Assembly (NCBI GenBank): GCA_035771175.1
Contig: CM069603.1
Span: forward strand, 18,266,286 to 18,330,285
Length of the DNA stretch: 64,000 bases
Direction: 5' to 3'
Source of the DNA: Paratinospora sagittata
Taxonomy: Eukaryota > Streptophyta > Magnoliopsida > Ranunculales > Menispermaceae
A program made the translations under genes and the position numbers. Shown one piece after another: positions 48,393 through 58,690 of the stretch (position 1 is its first letter; each line of letters starts with the position of its first letter). Below the pieces are notes generated by a model, which saw only the letters and a program-made list of their open reading frames with translations, was not told the DNA's origin and searched no databases.

Positions 48393-50456
48393 AAAACATA
48401 TAATACTTCATAATTTAAAACACAGTTCAATCAAAATGCCTCTCAACTCATGTCGAGGCCTCGGATTCTCTCGCAGGCAAGGCCCTCAAGATATAATCAT
48501 AAATGAAGTCTACACACAACCAAGCCTCGCGAGAGTATTTAACCACACACGACCACCAAACCGAATCAACCCAATCAAGATCCTGAAACATACATCAATA
48601 TCCTACCATACATCAATTTCTATGCTCAATCATATAGACAATACACATCAACCCTAAATCAGCCCACATATAAACAATAGGCCTAAATCCTATCTAATCC
48701 CATCATTCAACTCAAATCACATGACTTAGGCCTCTAATGCATAGTTCTCATTCATAAACCATTCTATTAATCAAAAATACTGATTTTCAATTCCTTAGGC
48801 ATAAACATGCCCAAATTGGGTCACTTGATCACAAGTAGGCCTAACCCATGATATGGTCACAACCACCAAATCAGTAGCATAATCAACCCTAATCATGCTT
48901 AATTAAACATAAGTTGCATCAATTCAATGATTCTAGGCCAAAAGCATCAAAAGCCCCAAAATATGAAAATTTTTCATACTTAGGTCATATTGCCGATTTA
49001 CACTAGGTCACCATGTTCAGCCATGTATATCACTGATTTTGCATCATGGGTTCATCAACAATGGCAACTAGGTCAACATAGTTGACATGCAAGCTATTTG
49101 GAAAGGTCTAAGTTCATATTCTAAATTTAGGTCTAATACAAGCAACCCTACCAATTCTTCATTTAATATTTCGTTCAGATGTATCAATCTACGAACAAAA
49201 ATATGTAATCAAAAAATTAACCGTACAGATTGAAGTATGTGAAGATACAAACCTTCTGTCCAAATATCAGCCCAATCCAACGGTGGACCGAAAAGTTAAT
49301 ATCTTTGATGAACAAGTCTCTAATCAGACAATTTCTCCTTTCCTGCTGCAAATACTCAAACTCAGATGACTATATCACACACAATACTAAACTCATAAAC
49401 ATCTCCACTGTTCAGAATACAGAAATATCAGTTATAAACTACATACCCAAATGTGATATCCATCCGACGGTAGATTGAGGAGATCTACAAGTTTGAGCGA
49501 AACGGCACGAGAAATCCAGACTTTCCGACCAGCTTTATTTGAGAGGATAGATCTCTCAGACGAAACCTCTAATCAAGATCTCCACTGTTCAGCATGCAGA
49601 AAAATCAGTTGTACACTACATACCCAAAGTTTATATCCATCCAACGGTAGATTAAGGAGATCTAGAAGTTTGGGCGAAACGGCGCGAGAAATCAAGACTT
49701 TCCGACCAGCTTTGTTTGAGAGGTTAGATCTCTTAGACGAAACCTCTGATCAAGATCTCCACCGACCAGAATAAATAACCATAAGCTAGGAACTTGCTGA
49801 CAAATGTTGAGCTCAATCTGACCATATATCCCAAAGATCCAGCTCTTTGATGAAAACGTCGCAGAGATCTTCCTCATGCAACTCCCTCTTTCTTTCTCTT
49901 CTTCTTTCCTTTCTCTTCTTTTCTTTTATTTTTTTTCCTTTCTCTCCACTCACCTCTTTCTAGCACTTCCTTGATTCCCTCCTTGATTCTCTCATTGATT
50001 CCCTCCACTCATTCTAGCACTTCCTTGAAGAAGAGAAGTGGGCATGGGACACTTGTCCACTTTCATGCACCAACCTTCACATGTGTTGGTCTCATACTAC
50101 CCATACCAACCACATGTACTTTAACCAATCTCATGCTTCCATGTATTTTAAATGTCCAATCCATTTAATACACCAAATTTTCATTCTCATTTGTCCTTTT
50201 ATTCAATCAATCCTAACCCATATCAATTTATGGTTTAATGGGCCCACGCATAAATAATAACATATGCATTATACTTTAATTTAACATGACCCATATACAA
50301 TTTATGATACACATATTTATATACATTATCAAACAACAACTATACAAACATTAAACAACCATCAAACAAACACCAAACATATCAAGGCAACCCATAGAGG
50401 TTGGGCAAAGTGTAATTGGTTTATGGGCTAGATGAAATAATTTTCGGGGCGTCGCA
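48393..50456 (-). mobile_element. Truncated 3' LTR of Tekay-like element (minus strand)
   Basis: This is near-identical to 55722-58301. Relative to that complete LTR it lacks the first ~388 bp on the left and also 511 bp that in the other copy lie between two AAGATATAA repeats (55811 and 56322). The inner end reads, on the minus strand, TGCGACGCCCCG (TGTGACGCCCC in the other copy), preceded by the purine-rich stretch TTCTAAGGTGGGTG. Short ORFs within it are not conserved genes. A C/T-rich stretch lies at 49878-49970. Confidence 0.92.
49406..49760. repeat. 177-bp tandem duplication inside the LTR
   Basis: Two copies start CACTGTTCAG at 49406 and 49583. They share CAACGGTAGATT (or CGACGG variant), GAGCGAAACGGC / GGGCGAAACGGC, TTTCCGACCAGCTTT and GATCTCTCAGACGAAACC. 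The other LTR has the same pair at 57239 and 57416. The in-frame repeat makes a 99-codon ORF (49475-49774) that I regard as fortuitous. Confidence 0.9.
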
Positions 50457-50467
50457 TCACACCCACC
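50457..50467 (-). other. Polypurine tract of Tekay-like element
   Basis: On the minus strand AAGGTGGGTGTGA lies between the chromodomain stop codon and the LTR start. It is purine-rich and in the expected place; its exact border with the LTR is ambiguous by a few bases. Confidence 0.65.
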
Positions 50468-50668
50468 TTAGAATGAACTTCGTCCTCGAAGTTTTAAGGT
50501 TAAGAAATTACCTAAGCCCATGAACTCGGCAAAGTGCTCCTTCATGTAGTCCTCATGCTCCCAAGTAACCTGCTCCTCGCCATGGAACTGCCATCTCACC
50601 TTAACCATCGGAATCTCGCGGTTACGTAACCTCTGGACCTTTCGGTCAAGTATCTGACGTGATCAAAA
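50468..50668 (-). pseudogene. Integrase C-terminal chromodomain of Tekay-like element
   Basis: On the minus strand the frame reads VQRLRNREIPMVKVRWQFHG, then EEQVTWEHEDYMKEHFAEFM, ending LKLRGRSSF and stop at 50470-50468, just before the PPT and LTR. The KVRW and VTWEHEDYM elements are typical of the chromodomain appended to integrase in chromoviruses. Compared with the second fragment at 58313-58618, ~59 bp upstream is deleted here (SDFDH is followed by out-of-frame sequence), so this copy cannot be translated through from integrase. Confidence 0.88.
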
Positions 50669-51460
50669 TCACTCTTGTACACTCTCAGCATTGACACATG
50701 AAAGACATTGTGGACTGCTGCTAACTAAGGCGGCAAGGCTAATCGGTAAGCGACGAGTCCAATTCGTTCTAATACCTCGAACGGCCCAAACAATCTCGGA
50801 GCGAGCTTGCCTTTTTTTCCAAAATCTAGTTTGGTCCTTCTGAGGTGAAACCTTCAATAAAACTTGGTCACCCACCTCGAACTCTACGGTCTTCCGCTTG
50901 GCATCAGTGTAACTCTTCTGTCTGTCTTGGGCTACCTTCATATTATGGTTGATCCTCTTAATCTTCTCTGTGTGTTCATGTACAAACTTTGGTCCCATCA
51001 CCGCAACATCCCCTACCTCCGTCCAGCAGATCGGAGATCTACAGGGTCGACCATACAATGCCTCAAAAGGAGCCATGCTAATATTGGACTGATAGCTGTT
51101 GTTGTACGCGAACTCACACAGATGTATGTACTCCTCCCAGTTGCCACTGGACTCAAGGACACAAGCTCGAAGCATATCCTCAAAAATCGATATTAACCTC
51201 TCAGACTGGCCATCCGTCTGGGGATGAAAAGCGGTACTGAGATCTAGTCTAGAGTCGAGCTGCCTCTGCAACCCCTGCCAGAATACCGATGAAAACCTCG
51301 GATCCCTATCTGACACAATAAAAAATGGCACTCCATGTAATCTGACTCTCTCCCGCATATAGAGTCTGCTCAGCTTGTCCATCTAATCCCTAGTGTTCAC
51401 CGGTAGAAAGTGCGCGGACTTGGTCAAGCGATTAATAATAACCCAAACAGCATTATGTCT
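50669..51460 (-). pseudogene. Integrase catalytic core, second half
   Basis: Minus-strand frame with MRERVRLHGVPFFIVSDRDP RFSS, STAFHPQTDGQSERLISIFE, EFAYNNSYQSNISMAPFEAL and YGRPCRSPICW, then DQVLLKVSPQKDQTRF. The second Asp and the Glu of the D,D,E core are present. It stays in frame with the upstream RT/RNase H part but is separated by TGA 51463-51461 and TAG 51385-51383. After TRFWKK (near 50820) a frameshift spoils the domain that normally continues as GPFEVLERIG-type sequence, which can be found in another frame. Confidence 0.92.
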
Positions 51461-52330
51461 TCACGGGGTGTTGGGTAATCCCACAACAAAGTCCATAGTG
51501 ACGTGTTCCCATTTCCACTCAGGAAAGGCAAGCGGTTGCATCTGCCCTCCAGGCCTCTGATGCTCAGCTTTGACTCTCTGACAAATCTCACACCTCTGAA
51601 TGAACTGAGTTATCTCTCTCTTCATGTCGGGCCACCAATACATTCTTTTCATATCATGATACATCTTGGTTCCGCCAGGATGAATAGCATAATGAGATCT
51701 GTGAGCCTCTTGGAGAACACTCTGTCTGAGTCGTGGATATGCGGTAACCCATAAACGTCCTCTAAATCTCAAGGCACCATCAGATGACAAGTGCCAATCA
51801 GTAAAATCACTGCTCTCAGCCCAAGACTTGTACATCTCATGATCAACTTCAAGTCTCTGTTGGTCAATTACCTCCTGGACTTGTGTAGGCTGAGCTCTCA
51901 TTTGAGCACATATCACAATCTGATCTGAAGGGGTAGCACATATACTCATAACCGTAGCCGCCTCAAGTAGTCTCCACTCATGAGACATCTGGCGTGCTAC
52001 CATAACTGTCTCTACCCGCTTCCTGCTCAACGCATCAGCCACTACATTGGCTTTACCTGGGTGGTATTCCAATGTAAAATCATAGTCTTTGAGGAGCTCT
52101 AACCACTTTCTCTGTCTCATGTTCAATTCCTTCTGAGAGAACAAGTACTTGAGGCTCTTATGGTCAGAATACAAAGTGAATCTCTCACCATAGAGATAAT
52201 GCCTCCAAATCTTCAAAGCAAAAACCACTGCGGCCAGTTCTAAGTCATGAACAGGGTAGTTCTTTTCATGTACCTTCTGCATCAACACGCAACCCAAGCC
52301 GATACGAGAGGCATCAGTATAGATAACCAA
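51461..52330 (-). pseudogene. RNase H and integrase zinc-binding domain
   Basis: The frame starts with [17 protein letters not shown], then [33 protein letters not shown] and [11 protein letters not shown]. Between LMQ and KVHEKNYP about a dozen residues usual for this family seem to be missing. Then [20 protein letters not shown] ... [12 protein letters not shown] gives the HHCC domain and [12 protein letters not shown] the start of the IN core. It is bounded by in-frame stops (TAG 52333-52331 upstream, TGA 51463-51461 downstream) but otherwise open. Confidence 0.93.
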
Positions 52331-52333
52331 CTC

Positions 52334-53165
52334 CTAATCAGGCTCTGGAAAAATCAACACTGGCGTAGATGTCAATATTTTCTTCAGCTCTAAAAAGGCA
52401 TTCTCACACTCCTCGGTCCATACAAAGGACACATCTTTCTGGGTGAGCCTAGTCATAGGCGTAGCTATCTTGGAGAATCCCTGAACGAATCTCCTATAGT
52501 AACCAGCTAACACAAGAAAGCTTCTGATCTCAGTCACTGTGGTAGGCCTAGGCCAACTGATAATGGTTTCAACCTTAGACGGATCAACTGAAATCCCCTC
52601 AGTACTCACCACATGACCTAAGAACTTCACTTCGGTGATCCAAAACTCGCACTTGCTCAGCTTTGCATATAGCCTATGCTCTCTCAGAGTTTGCAAGGTC
52701 ACTCTAAGGTGTTCCTCATGCTCAGCCCGAGTCTTGGAATACACCAATATGTCATCAATGAAGACGATGAAAAACTTATCCAGATACTGCCTAAAGACCC
52801 TCTGCATCAGGTCCATGAACATCGCCGGTGCATTAGTCACACCAAATGGCATCATAAGGAACTCACAATGTCCATAGCGGGTTCTGAATGCTGTCTTAGG
52901 CACATCCTCCTCCCTGATCCTCAGCTGATGATACCCGGAGTGCAAATCAATCTTCGAAAAATACCTCGCTCCCCTCAACTGATCAAACAAGTCATCAATC
53001 CTTGGGAGAGGATATTTGTTCTTGATGGTCACCCTGTTCAATTGGCGATAGTCGATGCACAACCGCAAGCTCCCATCTTTCTTTTTCACAAAAAGAACTG
53101 GAGCTCCCCAGGGCGACACGCTCGGGCAAATAAAGCCCTTAGCCAATAACTCCTCAAGCTGTTTT
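52334..53165 (-). pseudogene. Reverse transcriptase of Tekay-like element
   Basis: Open for ~270 codons: [40 protein letters not shown] with the motif A Asp intact, [32 protein letters not shown] (intact active site), KFLGHVVS and [11 protein letters not shown]. It is shifted by one frame against protease: near 53165 ELRELQNSL... should read into [18 protein letters not shown] sequence but needs a one-base indel. The RT motifs themselves appear undamaged, unlike those of the CRM-like element. Confidence 0.94.
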
Positions 53166-53871
53166 GCAACTCTCTCAACTCGGCTGGGGCCATTCTATAT
53201 GGTGCCATGGAGATAGGCTTCGTGCCAGGGACTAGTTTAATAATGAAATCGATATCTCGCTTCGGTGGTAATCCTGGAAGATCCGCAGGGAACACATCTG
53301 GAAAGTCCCTAACAATGGCAATATCCTCAAGTATCGCCTCACTAGTCTCTTTTTCATTAGGCACTAACCCAGCCAAAATCTCCCTATCTCCATCAGTCAC
53401 AAATTTACCCCTTGTGACTGTCTGGTCTGAAGCTCTACCCTGTAGTGTAAACATTGGGTGTCCGGGGACTTGAAAAATGATTCTCTTCGCGAAACAGTCG
53501 ACAACTGCATGATAGGCCGCGAGCCAATCCATCCCTAGAATTGCATCAAACTCTAAAAACTCTAGGACTCGAAAGTCAATAGGCATCTCAACATCACCAA
53601 TCTGAACCACACACTGGCGACAGATCATGTTCGGGTAGATCTTCTCCCCAGCTACAGTGCTCACCACTAACCATGTACTAGCCCTAATAGGAGTCAAATG
53701 CAAACTATCTACCATACGTCGAGATATGAATGATAATGTAGACCCAACATCAAATAATACATGCATAGAAGTACCACAAATAATAAGAGTACCTTCCACC
53801 AAAGTCCTGGATGCTGTTGGGTCTGGCTCAGTAGCTGCCTTCGCTGTCTCTCTGGCACTGGACTGCTGCAC
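53166..53871 (-). pseudogene. Protease and PR-RT connector, active site altered
   Basis: In frame with gag. VLFDVGSTLSFIS is the active-site loop with Val where Ser/Thr of D-S/T-G is expected, so the protease is probably inactive. FLEFDAILGMDWLAAYHAVV is the conserved second half. FPDVFPADLPGLPPKRDIDF and [15 protein letters not shown] lead to RT, after which the frameshift occurs. Confidence 0.9.
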
Positions 53872-55098
53872 AAATCCCTGAGCTCTCTAAAAATTCGGAC
53901 ACTCGAACTTCCTATGCCCAGCCTGCCCACATTGAAATCATAAGAACGGAGCCCTGAGCACAGATGATCCATTCTGAGATGTCGTCACATAGCTTCCTCG
54001 GCCTCTACCTCTGCCTCGGCCAACAGTCTGTGGGAATGGGGGTCTCGGTGCTCTCGGTGCCTGAATAGGAATCGGGACAGGAGAAGAAACCACTAGTGAG
54101 GCCATCATACCAGTCTAAACCTGGGATGCCTTACTCTGAGCACCATCAGATTGTGCTCTTCCATAAAATTTTCTCTTCCTTTCCCATCTTCCCTTCTTCC
54201 ACGGAGTCTGGAACTGTCCCCCAGACTCTGCTTGTGAAGTCTGTTCACCTGGAGCTGCCCGTGTAGACATACCATCAACCCGCTCAGCCAACTCATACTG
54301 TTTGGCCCTCTGGACCACTGTGGTAAAATCAGTCATCTTCGTCACTGACAAGGCCTGTCGGATCGCAGGCCTTAGGTTCAAAGAAAACCTCATAATCTTG
54401 TCACTCGGCGTCTGAACTAACCCCGGGGCATAAACTGCGAGCCGCCTAAATCTGATCTCGTACTCCCTGACTGACATGGTGCCCTGTGCGAGATTCAAAA
54501 ACTCGAGTTGTTTAGCCTGTCTCTCAGTCTCTCGAACGTAAGCCTGTAAGAACAACCGTTTGAAGGTGTCCCAACTCTTCACTTCCCCCTGTGTATCCAA
54601 CACTGAAAGCCATTAGTCCTCTGCATCACTCTCCAGTGTGTGAGCAGCACATAGGACCTGAGACTCCTCATCAAGCTCTAAGGAGCGACTGATCTTCTCG
54701 ACATTCTTCGGCCAATCTTCGGCCTTCTTCAAGTCAACCCCACCAGTGAATTCCTTAGGTTTTAGCTTCATGAACTTCTATAGCAGTCTGATCCGCCGAT
54801 CAGTGGGGTTCTCCACAATAATAGGAGCAGGTGTAGGCATAGGCTGAGGTACAGCCATTTGAGGTCCTATTGCCCCTGCAGCTCCACTAGCCTCGGCCCC
54901 ACTAGTGCCCGCCTCCTGAGGTATTGTTTGAGGTGACTGTCGAGCAATAGCCTCAACCTGCTGCACTAACGCCTGTATCTGTGAAGTCTGGGCTGCCATC
55001 AAGCGGCCTTGTGCCTGAATGATCTCCTCCATCCTCCCCATCCGGTCATCATCGGATGGCCCTGTGTGTGGCTGTCTCAATCTCTCGCTCCTCCTCAT
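53872..55098 (-). pseudogene. Gag (capsid and nucleocapsid) of Tekay-like element
   Basis: The likely start is the Met at 55098 (MRRSERLRQPHTGPSDDD). The N-terminal part is Q/A/P-rich with a coiled-coil-like stretch. The retrotransposon gag core has SWDTFKRLFLQAYVRETERQ, LAQGTMSVREYEIRFRRLAV and VQRAKQYELAERV. Stops in the same frame: TAG 54780-54778, TAA 54606-54604 (next to the Trp of EDWW-like sequence), TAA 54117-54115, TGA 53940-53938 and TAG 53889-53887. The TGA at 53940 falls where the first Cys of the zinc knuckle should be (F-Q-C-G-Q-A-G-H-R-K-F-E-C follows). Confidence 0.9.
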
Positions 55099-55318
55099 GA
55101 CACTGAGAAGTAGAAATACGAGCAACCATCACACATTAAAGAATTTAAAACATTATCAAAGCCTCATAACTACCCATATCATATAATACACACAGAAAAT
55201 ATGATAGTAAGGCTTTTAAGTTAGTTCCTTTAAGCTTTTTAATCACCTAAATCTCTCACCCAATTCCTAGGTCAAAGTTTTCTAAGTCCAATACATAGAC
55301 CAAACCTAGTAAAATCAG
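55099..55318 (-). other. Untranslated leader of Tekay-like element
   Basis: About 220 bp of AT-rich sequence between the PBS and the gag start on the minus strand. No further feature was seen. Confidence 0.6.
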
Positions 55319-55330
55319 GCTCTGATACCA
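55319..55330 (-). other. Primer binding site (tRNA-iMet) of Tekay-like element
   Basis: The minus strand reads TGGTATCAGAGC, the standard plant initiator-Met PBS, two bases after the LTR end (GGTCGCCACA then GT). It proves the minus orientation and defines the LTR inner border. Confidence 0.94.
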
Positions 55331-55332
55331 AC

Positions 55333-58301
55333 TGTGGCGACCCCGCACCCCGGACCACCAACCCCGCAGGGAATGGCGTGCGGAATGCCGGGGCGGGACG
55401 CCCGGCGTAGGCATCTCCGACCACTCCTCAACTCCCGTGAGGTGGTTGAGACCCTACGAGCCTTATCTCAAACAACGACATAATATCAAAAGGTACTAAA
55501 CAAAACTACCCACCGTATTAATCATCAAAGACAAGAGATAATCTATAAAAATGAACCACAAATAAAATCATAATCCCTACAGTCCATTAAAATTGACATA
55601 CACATAAAGCCCAAAATTGTGGGTACAAATAAAAACCGTCATATGCCCACATGGTCTATCTAACAAGTCCCAACTCACCCATACTACAATGTGGTAAGTG
55701 TTATAATTACATAATCCAAAATATAATACTTCATAATTTAAAACACAGTTCAATCAAAATGCCTCTCAACTCACATCGAGGCCTTGGATTCTCTCGCAGG
55801 CAAGGCCCTCAAGATATAACTACTCCTTTGCCCTTATTCGGGACAGAAGGACCTGAAAGAGGGAAATGAGTGTGAGCCAATGGTGCCCAGTGAATAGAAT
55901 TCAAATATGCTATCAATACTCATCAATAAATATCATGTATGCATGTCAATGTGTAGCATGATTAAAAGCTCATAACATATAGATATCAAGCATTTATAAT
56001 AAGTTCGATGCAAGTAAAAGCTTATCAATTTGGATCCACATTCCACATGCATTGGGTTACTAGTGCACGTCTATTTCACCGTACCGTTGATCCCAATCAT
56101 GTTTTATTGGGGTTACTAGTGCACGTCTATTTCACCGTACCGTTGACCCAAATCATTTCCTTTCCTAAAACCCTCCTATGACAATGTTAAGTCCCCTTAT
56201 TAGCCAAATAGATGGGCCCAACCAAAGTCATAAGGTTTTCTCAAATCAATGCATCATTCAAAACATTAGAACACATTCATGCTTTCAACATACGATATAT
56301 ATAAGTGATATGACGACATAAAAGATATAATCATAAATGAAGTCTACTCACAACCAAGCCTCGCGAGAGTATTTAACCACACACGACCACCAAACTGAAT
56401 CAACCCAATCAAGATCCTGAAACATACATCAATATCCTACCATACATCAATTTCTATGCTCAATCATATAGACAATACACATCAACCCTAAATCAGCCCA
56501 CATATAAACAATAGGCCTAAATCCCATCTAATCCCATCATTCAACTCAAATCACATGACTTAGGCCTCTAATGCATAGTTCTCATTCATAAACCATTCTA
56601 TTAATCAAAAATACTGATTTTCAATTCCTTAGGCATAAACATGCCAAAATTGGGTCACTTGATTACAAGTAGGCCTAACCCATGATATGGTCACAACCAC
56701 CAAATCAGTAGCATAATCAACCCTAATCATGCTTAATTAAACATAAGTTGCATCAATTCAATGATTCCAGGCCAAAAGCATCAAAAGCCCCAAAATATGA
56801 AAATTTTCATACTTAGGCCATATTGCCGATTTACACTAGGTCATCATGTTCAGCCATGTATATCACTGATTTTGCATCATGGGTTCATCAACAATGGCAA
56901 CTAGGTCAACATAGTTGACATGCAAGCTATTTGGAAAGGTCTAAGTTCATATTCTAAATTTAGGTCTAATACAAGCAACCCTACCAATTCTTCATTTAAT
57001 ATTCTGTTCAGATGTATCAATCTACCAACAGAAATATGTAATCAAAAAATCGACCGTACAGATTGAAGTATGTGAAGATACAAACCTTCTGTCCAAATAT
57101 CAGCCCAATCCAACGGTGGACCGAAAAGATAATATCTTTGATGAACAAGTCTCTAATCAGACAATTTCTCCTTTCCTGCTGCAAATACTCAAACTCAGAT
57201 GACTATATCACACACAATACTAAACTCATAAACATCTTCACTGTTCAGAATACAGAAATATCAGTTATAAACTACATACCCAAATGTGATATCCATCCAA
57301 CGGTAGATTAAGGAGATCTACAAGTTTGAGCGAAACGGCACGAGAAATCCAGACTTTCCGACCAGCTTTATTTGAGAGGTTAGATCTCTCAGACGAAACT
57401 TCTAATCAAGATCTCCACTGTTCAGCATGCAGAAATATCAGTTGTACACTACATACCCAAAGTTTATATCCATCCAACGGTAGATTAAGAAGACTAGAAG
57501 TTTGAACAAAACGGCGCGAGAAATCAAGACTTTCCGACCAGCTTTGTTTGAGAGGTTAGATCTCTTAGACGAAACCTCTGATCAAGATCTCCACCGACCT
57601 GAATGAATAACCATAAGCTAGGAACTTGCTAACAAATGCTGAGCTCAATCTGACCATATATCCCAAAGATCCAGCTCTTTGATGAAAACGTCGCAGAGAT
57701 CTTCCTTCTGCAACTCCCTCTTTCTTTCTCTTCTTCTTTCCTTTCTCTTCTTTTATTTTATTTTTTTTTCCTTTCTCTCCACTCACCTCTTTCTATCACT
57801 TCCTTGATTCCCTCCTTGATTCTCTCCTTAATTCTCTCCTTGATTCCCTCCACTCATTCTAGCACTTCCTTAAAGAAGAGAAGTAGGCATGGGACACTTG
57901 TCCACTTTCATGCACCAACCTTCACATGTGTTGGTCTCATACTACCCATACCAACCACATGTACTTTAACCAATCTCATGCTTCCATGTATTTTAAATGT
58001 CCAATCCATTTAATACACCAAATTTTTATTTTCATTTGTCCTTTTATTCAATCAATCCTAACCCATATCAATTTATGGTTTAATGGGCCCACGCATAAAT
58101 AATAACATATGCATTATACTTTAATTTAACATAACCCATATACAATTTATGATACACATATTTATATACATTATCAAGCATCAACTATATAAACATTAAA
58201 CAACCATCAAACAAACACCAAACATATCAAGGCAACGCATAGTGTTTGGGCAAAGTGTAATTGGGTTATGAGCTAGATGAAATAATTTTCGGGGCGTCAC
58301 A
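55333..58301 (-). mobile_element. Complete LTR of Tekay-like element (2969 bp)
   Basis: The minus strand begins TGTGACGCCCCG and ends GGTCGCCACA, i.e. TG...CA termini. It includes the 177-bp tandem duplication (57239, 57416), a C/T-rich run (57714-57790), and a tandem pair GGGTTACTAGTGCACGTCTA near 56053 and 56108. The part 55822-56322 is absent from the left LTR. It serves as 5' LTR for 50457-55332, yet on its other side a second internal region resumes (58302), so this LTR is shared by two element bodies. Confidence 0.93.
56053..56160. repeat. ~55-bp tandem duplication inside the complete LTR
   Basis: GGGTTACTAGTGCACGTCTA followed by TTTCACCGTACCGTTGA occurs at about 56053 and again at about 56108, followed by TCCCAATCATG and CCCAAATCATT respectively. 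It lies in the segment deleted from the left LTR. Confidence 0.88.
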
Positions 58302-58312
58302 TCACACCCACC

Positions 58313-58618
58313 TTAGAATGAACTTCGTCCTCGAAGTTTTAAGGTTAAGAAATTACCTAAGCCCATGAACTCGGCAAAGTGCTCCATCATGTAGTCCTCA
58401 CGCTCCCAAGTAACATGCTCCTCGCCATGGAACTGCCATCTCACCTTAACCATCGGAATCTCGCAGTTACGTAACCTCTGGACCTTTTGGTCAAGTATCT
58501 GAATAGGTTCCTCATCATAAGTCCCATCCTACCTCAGTTCAATGTTCCTCCAGTCCAAGACGGGATCAAAATCACTCTTGTACACTCTCAGCATTGACAC
58601 ATGAAAGACATTGTGGAC
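58313..58618 (-). pseudogene. Second fragment of integrase C-terminus and chromodomain
   Basis: The minus strand carries SDFDPVLDWRNIEL, one in-frame TAG in the stretch after IELR, then EEPIQILDQKVQRLRNCEIP, MVKVRWQFHGEEHVTW and LKLRGRSSF with stop 58315-58313. It is more complete than the copy at 50468-50668 (which lacks ~59 bp), so it comes from a second element or an unequal exchange product. It breaks off near 58618, within the stretch encoding the region before the chromodomain. Confidence 0.88.
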
Positions 58619-58644
58619 ACATGAAAGACGTTATCAATAACACA

Positions 58645-58690
58645 TGTAATTGGGTTATGGGCTAGATGAAATAATTTTTGGGGCATCACA
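58645..58690 (-). mobile_element. LTR terminal fragment (~46 bp)
   Basis: TGTAATTGGGTTATGGGCTA followed by GATGAAATAATTTTTGGGGCATCACA matches the outer end of the complete LTR at 58255-58301 with few differences (GGGGCGTCACA there). It is the remaining tip of a third LTR, directly abutting satellite at 58691. Between 58619 and 58644 lies a junction with a repeated ACACATGAAAGAC. Confidence 0.85.

Noticed and set aside
49475..49774. 99-codon ORF with an internal protein repeat in the Tekay-like LTR
   Set aside because: It arises from the 177-bp tandem DNA duplication within non-coding LTR. The other LTR copy does not preserve it as an ORF of the same length.
52635..53149. Plus-strand ORFs over the RT/protease region (50864, 51503, 52635, 52676, 53207, 53657)
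   Set aside because: Complementary-strand shadows of the minus-strand pol sequence, with no independent similarity.
57565..57786. 73-codon minus-strand ORF with a Lys/Glu-rich N-terminus (GEKGKKNKIKEEKGKK)
   Set aside because: It is the complement of the C/T-rich run inside the LTR. The charged sequence reflects base composition only.
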